DNA of 10,745 nt from an uncultured Peptococcaceae bacterium (lineage in GTDB: Bacteria; Bacillota; Peptococcia; Peptococcales; Peptococcaceae), in contig CABVBB010000031.1 of NCBI GenBank assembly GCA_902496505.1, positions 1 through 10,745 of the forward strand. The letters are read 5' to 3'. Below, in pieces: positions 7,193 through 10,745 of the stretch; position 1 is the first letter of the stretch; every line of letters starts with the position of its first letter. The notes below the pieces were generated by a model. It ran no database searches, had not been told where the DNA came from, and saw only the letters and a list, made by a program, of their open reading frames with translations. The position numbers and the translations under genes were made by a program.

Positions 7193-7246
7193 CAAAAAGG
7201 GCTGCCGCATGACGATCCAAAATCGTTGATGCGGCAGCCCTTTTTG
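7193..7246. terminator. Strong bidirectional rho-independent terminator
   Basis: An 18-base perfect inverted repeat has arms at 7193-7210 and 7229-7246, including AGGGCTGCCGCAT and a flanking A5/T5 run. The 18-base loop holds an inner 5-base stem (ACGAT 7212-7216, ATCGT 7222-7226). It separates the convergent lysR (ends 7186) and endonuclease III-like gene (ends 7278) and carries a T-run on both strands. Confidence 0.94.
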
Positions 7247-7277
7247 GCTGTCTTTCACAGTATTTTATCATTCTCGT

Positions 7278-7907
7278 TCAGCTTCCTTGCCTGCAGTGCG
7301 CTTTTAATGGGCAAAGATGACATTGGGGATCTTTTTTGCAGGCGGACAGGCAGTGGGTCAAGATCAGCCAATGATACCAGCCATAAAGCTCTGCGTCCTT
7401 TGGCAAAGCGGCCTCAAAAAACTGTCTGACAGCAACATCATCCAAAAAGCTATAGCCTAACCGTGCAAGGAAGCGGCGTGTGTAAGCATCGATAATAAAC
7501 GATGGTTTATAAAACGCATACACCAATATCACATCTGCTGTTTCTGCACCAACACCACGGATAGAAAGCAGTTCTTCCCGCAGCTTCGATATCGACATTT
7601 GCTGGATCGTCTGCCGCTCATAATGATACTGACCCAACCAAGCGGCAAGGGCTTTTATCGTGCGCGCTTTTGCCTTATAAAAACCACAGGGACGAATGAT
7701 GGCCTCTAATTCTTCTGTGGTCAAACTTCCGATATACTCTGGCGTCAGGGTATCGCCCAACCCTGCACAAACCTTTTCCACGCTGCGCCATGCTGTGTTT
7801 TGCACCAAGACGGCTTGGAACATCACCGTAAACGCATCATCTGACCACCAGCGGGGGCTGCCGTAAGCCGCATGCTGCCGGATAGGCAATGACCTCCGGT
7901 CGGTCAA
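7278..7907 (-). CDS. Endonuclease III-like HhH-GPD glycosylase, 5' end rearranged
   Basis: This is a base-excision DNA glycosylase of the COG2231 type. With a TTG start at 7907 it has 209 residues. Visible parts are the entry motif AYGSPRWW (14-21), VQNTAW (35-40), the helix-hairpin-helix LLSIRGVGAETAD (113-125), catalytic Asp140 in IIDAYTRR, and a C-terminal Fe-S cluster motif with Cys190, Cys196, Cys199 and Cys205. Endonuclease III's catalytic lysine position is Glu122 here, as is usual for this branch, so it would be monofunctional. The native first 10-15 residues seem lost: the codons before residue about 12 are mutM sequence read out of frame. TTG 7907 has no ribosome binding site; TTG 7889 has GGAGG but only 3 bases away. 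Expression may need a +1 frameshift from the mutM fragment. It may be a damaged gene. Confidence 0.8.
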   Translation of the reverse strand: MTDRRSLPIRQHAAYGSPRWWSDDAFTVMFQAVLVQNTAWRSVEKVCAGLGDTLTPEYIGSLTTEELEAIIRPCGFYKAKARTIKALAAWLGQYHYERQTIQQMSISKLREELLSIRGVGAETADVILVYAFYKPSFIIDAYTRRFLARLGYSFLDDVAVRQFFEAALPKDAELYGWYHWLILTHCLSACKKDPQCHLCPLKAHCRQGS

Positions 7908-7989
7908 CGATGATACTTTGAATAGTGAGGCCCTGTATCTGCGGGTCCAGCACGCGCTTGATGGTTTCTATCTCTGGCAGCTCAGGCAT
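7837..7989 (-). pseudogene. mutM: mutM/Fpg 5' fragment (formamidopyrimidine-DNA glycosylase)
   Basis: The 50-codon frame begins MPELPEIETIKRVL and continues to RPEVIAYPAA, a clear match to the N-terminus of Fpg/MutM glycosylases. Their catalytic Pro (residue 2 here) and the adjacent Glu are kept. After about residue 39 the similarity ends, and the following 11 codons are the endonuclease III-like gene read in the wrong frame, ending at a TGA. The helix-two-turn-helix, zinc finger and most of the beta-sandwich, roughly 230 residues, are absent, so it cannot be a working glycosylase. The start is well supported: AAGGAGG at 7999-8005 lies 9 bases upstream of the ATG, and the ATG overlaps the SPL stop codon by 8 bases, a normal coupled operon arrangement. 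An upstream in-frame start at 8031 exists but lies within the SPL gene. The remnant is best read as a deletion scar. Confidence 0.8.
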
Positions 7990-8881
7990 GGCTTTTGCCC
8001 TCCTTTTGGGCAGATTTTTTGATCTGCTCATGATAAAAATAATTGACGATCACCGGCGGCGCATCAAAAGGCCGCTTTATACTGTCATCATTGGTCACAT
8101 AGTCCAGACCGATCTCAGCAGCAAAGACTTTCAGCCGCATGTCCAGCATCTCCCAATAGCTGCGGTCCTTCTTGTTATAGATCTCCTGATACAAAGGGGA
8201 CAGCTGCGGGTATTTTTCTTCTATATAGTCTAGGATCACGGTTTTATAGCTGCCGCGCAGATTGAGGTTTTCCAGCCAGATCAAATGGCACTTCCCTTTT
8301 ACTTCCTGGATGATCGCTTCCACATCTGTGATACCTGGGAAGATCGGCGAAATAAAACAGGTGGTGCGGATGCCGGCGCGGTAAAACGTTTCCATCGCGG
8401 CAAGCCGCCGCTTGATCGACACAGCCTTATCCATATCACGCTTAAACGCTTCGTCCAAGGTGTTGATAGACCATGAAACGCGAGCCTCGGGAAACGTTTT
8501 GATCAGATCCAGATCCCGCAGGATCAAATCGCTTTTTGTGGCAATGCTGAGCTTCGCGCCGCTTCCTTGCAGCTGCATCAATAAGGCCCTTGTGCGCTGA
8601 TAGGTTTCTTCCTGCGGAAGATACGGGTCCGTAACAGAACCGATAAACAATTCCTTTCCCGCATATTTCTCAGGATTTTTAATGTCCCGCCAGGTCTTTA
8701 CATCCAAAAAAGTCCCCCACTCTTCTGTGTGGCCTGTAAAGCGTTTCATAAAGGAAGCATAGCAGTATTGGCAGCCATGGGTGCAGCCCACATATGGATT
8801 GATGGCGTATTCACAGACGGGTAAATTGGACTTTGACACAATGTTTTGCACATCCACCATCTTCAAGACAGGTTCAGTCAT
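7982..8881 (-). CDS. SPL-family radical SAM protein
   Basis: This 299-residue radical SAM enzyme has Cys33, Cys37 and Cys40 in GCTHGCQYCYA, the CxxxCxxC motif that binds the [4Fe-4S] cluster used to cleave S-adenosylmethionine. Further family marks are GSVTDPYLPQE (around 81-91), IATKSDLILRD (around 113-123), VSWSINT and ISPIFPGI. It belongs to COG1533, which includes spore photoproduct lyase and many relatives of unknown role. The spore enzyme repairs a UV thymine dimer; that activity is not shown here. The start ATG at 8881 overlaps the DUF1848 stop codon as ATGA, with AAGGAG 7 bases upstream, so the two proteins are translationally coupled and may work as a pair. Its 3' end overlaps the mutM fragment start by 8 bases. 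Confidence 0.92.
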   Translation of the reverse strand: MTEPVLKMVDVQNIVSKSNLPVCEYAINPYVGCTHGCQYCYASFMKRFTGHTEEWGTFLDVKTWRDIKNPEKYAGKELFIGSVTDPYLPQEETYQRTRALLMQLQGSGAKLSIATKSDLILRDLDLIKTFPEARVSWSINTLDEAFKRDMDKAVSIKRRLAAMETFYRAGIRTTCFISPIFPGITDVEAIIQEVKGKCHLIWLENLNLRGSYKTVILDYIEEKYPQLSPLYQEIYNKKDRSYWEMLDMRLKVFAAEIGLDYVTNDDSIKRPFDAPPVIVNYFYHEQIKKSAQKEGKSHA

Positions 8882-9801
8882 TTAGGCGCTCCTTTCAAAA
8901 AAGACTTCTGCACACCTTGTTGGATCGTATCCTCCGGCTTCACATGGCCTAGCAGCAAAGGTGACGCTGGGTCATGATAATTGTAATTTTCTACAGCTTT
9001 ATGCGGATCTTTATTGGCATAGCAGTATTTACAGCCGTTCAAACAGGTATCATAGGCTCCAATATCTCGGCTTTCGATGCAGTGGCAGCCTTGCCGCATC
9101 CCTTTATGCTTCAAATTCTTGAATGTGATCTCATTGGCCTTCCCTAAAATATCAAGGGTCATACAGCCGGAAGTACAAATGCCATAGCGGGTAAAATCCC
9201 CATTTGTACCGCAAGTCTGAATAGGAATGCCGTACTTCTGAGCGATAGCCCCCAGTCCCTCGGCCAATACATCCATCTCTTCTGTGGATAACGGGATAAG
9301 CTCCGGCATATTGGTCTTTAGTTTTTTATACATCTCTACAAAGCTGAAAATACAGCGGTCGATATGGGGCGCCAGTACGCCGGCCATTTGCTCAAAAGTC
9401 TCCAAATGGCGCTCTATCGTATACGCTTTCGTCAGCAAGACAGGATCATAGCGCCAGGCGACTCGCTGCCTGCCAACCAGCTCAGACAGTTCGATAAGCG
9501 TCTGCATACTGTCTGCGATTGAAGGGACGCCGGGTTCGATGTCTTTGCCATAAGCAGTGATCGTATAGTGAAAATAAGTAGGAAAACGCTCTGTGATCTC
9601 ATGTAAACGGGGCAGGATCGGTCTATAATTTTTGGAACAGAAAACAACGCAGTCGACTTTGTCTGGGGTCAATTCATAGCGCGTTACCTTATTGGGAAAA
9701 AGCGGATTGCGGGACAGCACATAGCCCTCTGCAAAACGTCGCAGCAGCCATTCGGTATAAAATTGGACGGTATCTGTCCGCCCGCCAGTATTGATGATCA
9801 T
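8878..9801 (-). CDS. DUF1848 Fe-S / radical-SAM-like protein
   Basis: This 307-residue protein belongs to DUF1848 (PF08902). The N-terminus MIINTGGRTDTVQFYTEWLLRR and the RNP at about 31-33 fit the family start. The cysteine set is near the C-terminus: Cys197, Cys209, Cys213, Cys239, Cys241, then Cys253, Cys257 and Cys260 in DTCLNGCKYCYANKD. This CxxxCxxC looks like a radical SAM cluster motif placed at the C-terminal side, with the other cysteines possibly holding a second cluster. The function is not established. The start at 9801 lies 2 bases after the marR stop and is preceded by a GAGGGGG purine tract. The ATGA overlap with the SPL-family gene strongly suggests a two-protein system. Confidence 0.9.
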   Translation of the reverse strand: MIINTGGRTDTVQFYTEWLLRRFAEGYVLSRNPLFPNKVTRYELTPDKVDCVVFCSKNYRPILPRLHEITERFPTYFHYTITAYGKDIEPGVPSIADSMQTLIELSELVGRQRVAWRYDPVLLTKAYTIERHLETFEQMAGVLAPHIDRCIFSFVEMYKKLKTNMPELIPLSTEEMDVLAEGLGAIAQKYGIPIQTCGTNGDFTRYGICTSGCMTLDILGKANEITFKNLKHKGMRQGCHCIESRDIGAYDTCLNGCKYCYANKDPHKAVENYNYHDPASPLLLGHVKPEDTIQQGVQKSFLKGAPK

Positions 9802-9803
9802 TC

Positions 9804-10258
9804 CTATACCCCCTCAAGGTCATCGAATCTCTTTTTCATCCGTTCAGAAAACAACGTCGTCAAACGCACCAGCTCGGCCATTTCTTCGCCTGATAATTCG
9901 CCCATATCGTCTATCTCGGCATTCGCTGCTGGTGGTATGATCTTTTGGGCATAGGCTTTACCGGCGCTTTTGAATCGAACGATCTTATTTCGGCGATCCG
10001 CTGCTGACTCGGATAGTTCCACATATCTTTTTTTAAAAACTTTTTAATAATAGCGCTGATGGTTTGTCTTGTCGCAGAAAGCCGCTCACAAATCTCTGAC
10101 TGCAAGCAGCCGTCCGGCGCGAACCAGATCAGATCCAGCACAAATAATTCTTTGGCGGTCAGATCATGCTTTCTTGCATAAAGTTCATAAGCAGCAAACT
10201 GGACATCCCGCAGCTTGCAATATTGATCAACGTATCCTCTTACATCTTCGTTAGGCAT
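9804..10258 (-). pseudogene. MarR-family regulator with a -1 frameshift in a poly-A run
   Basis: The first 77 codons (MPNEDVRGYV to IIKKFLKK) give a MarR N-terminal helix and helix-turn-helix, with recognition region SATRQTISAIIKKFLKK. The wing and C-terminal dimer helix (YVELSESAADRRNK onward to FDDLEGV) lie in the -1 frame. The switch is at seven A on the coding strand (T7 at 10028-10034). Adding one A, or slipping back one base, gives FLKKRYVELSES and a normal 151-residue protein. Unshifted, the frame reads an unrelated tail and stops at 9911. The tract UUUUUAAAAAAAG is also a strong -1 slippery sequence, so full-length protein may still be made. The ATG at 10258 has GAGGAG (10265-10270) 6 bases upstream. 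The gene opens the radical SAM operon and probably represses it through the palindrome at 10276-10300. Confidence 0.85.
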
Positions 10259-10275
10259 GTCAGGCTCCTCTCTCG

Positions 10276-10300
10276 CAAATATCAGACTGTCTAATATTTG
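10276..10300. promoter_or_regulatory. Probable MarR operator palindrome
   Basis: Left arm CAAATATCAGAC (10276-10287) matches the complement of the right arm (10289-10300) at 11 of 12 positions, around a single central T. It sits between the -10 element and the ribosome binding site of the marR gene, covering the predicted transcription start. This is where a MarR autorepressor would block the operon. Confidence 0.75.
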
Positions 10301-10305
10301 ACTTT

Positions 10306-10334
10306 ATTGTATCAATGCCACCACAAACTATCAA
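10306..10334 (-). promoter_or_regulatory. Promoter of the marR-radical SAM operon
   Basis: On the minus strand TTGATA (10329-10334) and TACAAT (10306-10311) are exactly 17 bases apart, with 5 of 6 matches to each consensus hexamer. Transcription would begin near 10299, inside the operator palindrome. Confidence 0.75.
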
Positions 10335-10402
10335 GGTTTTTCAGCCCCTCCGGCAGACGATGCTCTGCCAAGTCATACGACGCATCTTTACTATCAGCAG
10401 CA

Positions 10403-10444
10403 AAAAAGCAGACTGCAAACGATAAAGTTTGCAGCCTGCTTTTT
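10403..10444 (-). terminator. Rho-independent terminator of the ABC transporter gene
   Basis: AAAAAGCAG (10403-10411) plus CTGCAAAC (10413-10420) pair with 10427-10434 plus 10436-10444, with one A/C mismatch and a 6-base loop. A T-run lies at the end in either direction. It begins 9 bases after the ABC gene stop and separates that gene from the marR operon on the same strand. Confidence 0.88.
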
Positions 10445-10452
10445 CACGAGCG

Positions 10453-10745
10453 TTATACGCGCTCCATCAATTCTTTCATATGAGAATCCACTTCCAGACT
10501 GACGTTGATGCGCTGGTTCTGCCAAGTCACGGTGACAGGATAATTGAGGAACTTGGACAGTTCTTCCGAAGTGAAGAGCTTATCGGTGCGGTCTTTGGCA
10601 TAGATGCGGCCATTTTTGAGCAATAAGCAGTTGGGGAAGACATCCATGATCTCTTCGGTATAATGGGTCACAAAGATGATCGTCACCTCGGTTTTTCCGC
10701 CAGGTCGCGAATGGTGCTGAGCAGATATTCTCGGGCGAAAACGTC
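10453..10745 (-). pseudogene. ABC transporter ATPase, C-terminal part, frameshifted, cut by window edge
   Basis: Only the last part is inside the window. One frame reads DVFAREYLLSTIRDLAEK, which follows the Walker B/D-loop in ABC ATPases, then runs into a TGA at 10683-10685. The -1 frame carries on with TEVTIIFVTHYTEEI, which holds the H-loop histidine, and ends LKELMERV-like at 10453. The break is at five A on the coding strand (T5 at 10692-10696); a sixth A restores AEKTEVT and 97 continuous residues. The Walker A, Q-loop and signature motifs lie beyond the window. A GTG at 10686 would start a 77-residue piece, but this cannot be a working ATPase alone. Substrate of the transporter is unknown. 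Whether the break is real or a sequencing error cannot be judged from one read of the sequence. Confidence 0.8.

Noticed and set aside
7278..7907. Loss of the catalytic lysine in the helix-hairpin-helix of the endonuclease III-like protein (Glu122)
   Set aside because: As I recall the family, G(V/I)G.ETAD is the normal form in this COG2231 branch, so it is not a local mutation.
10341..10402. A weak GGCAG/CTGCC hairpin upstream of the marR promoter
   Set aside because: It has only five pairs, no T-run and no clear partner gene; chance is likely.

Overview
The window looks like a chromosomal stretch from an anaerobic Firmicutes-type bacterium, most likely a Negativicutes relative. The basis is gene content (DUF1848 and SPL radical-SAM pair, COG2426 protein, SLC13 permease), purine-rich AGGAGG-type ribosome binding sites and mid-range base composition. 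This is inference, because no rRNA or species marker is present. Genes are tightly packed and no stretch over 300 bases lacks a gene. I found no tRNA, rRNA, CRISPR array, insertion sequence or phage gene.

Layout. (1) 43-1200, minus: an SH3 plus NlpC/P60 cell-wall hydrolase. (2) 1346-2404, plus: a two-gene membrane operon, a COG2426 small integral membrane protein followed by a PAP2 lipid phosphatase, closed by a bidirectional terminator at 2411-2448. (3) 2458-7186: a self-contained module with an SLC13/DASS permease and a 670-residue cytosolic alkaline-phosphatase-superfamily phosphodiesterase on the minus strand, and a divergent LysR regulator on the plus strand. The 199-base space between phosphodiesterase and regulator holds back-to-back promoters and a LysR-type operator dyad. 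A strong bidirectional terminator follows at 7193-7246. (4) 7278-10258, minus: a MarR-controlled operon reading marR (frameshifted), DUF1848 radical-SAM-like protein, SPL-family radical SAM protein, a 5' fragment of mutM, then an endonuclease III-like glycosylase. Its promoter (TTGATA-17-TACAAT) and a 25-base near-perfect operator palindrome lie just upstream. (5) 10453-10745, minus: the C-terminal end of an ABC transporter ATPase, also frameshifted, with its own terminator.

How they may work together. In module 3 the regulator probably senses an anionic, perhaps phosphorylated, metabolite, the permease imports it and the phosphodiesterase hydrolyses it in the cytosol; the substrate is not known. 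Module 4 looks like an inducible nucleic-acid-damage cassette in which two Fe-S radical-SAM-type proteins sit with base-excision glycosylases under a self-repressing MarR protein. A deletion appears to have joined the start of mutM to the glycosylase domain of the downstream gene. Two genes near the right end each lack one A in a poly-A run, so sequencing error, slippage or real decay must be told apart.
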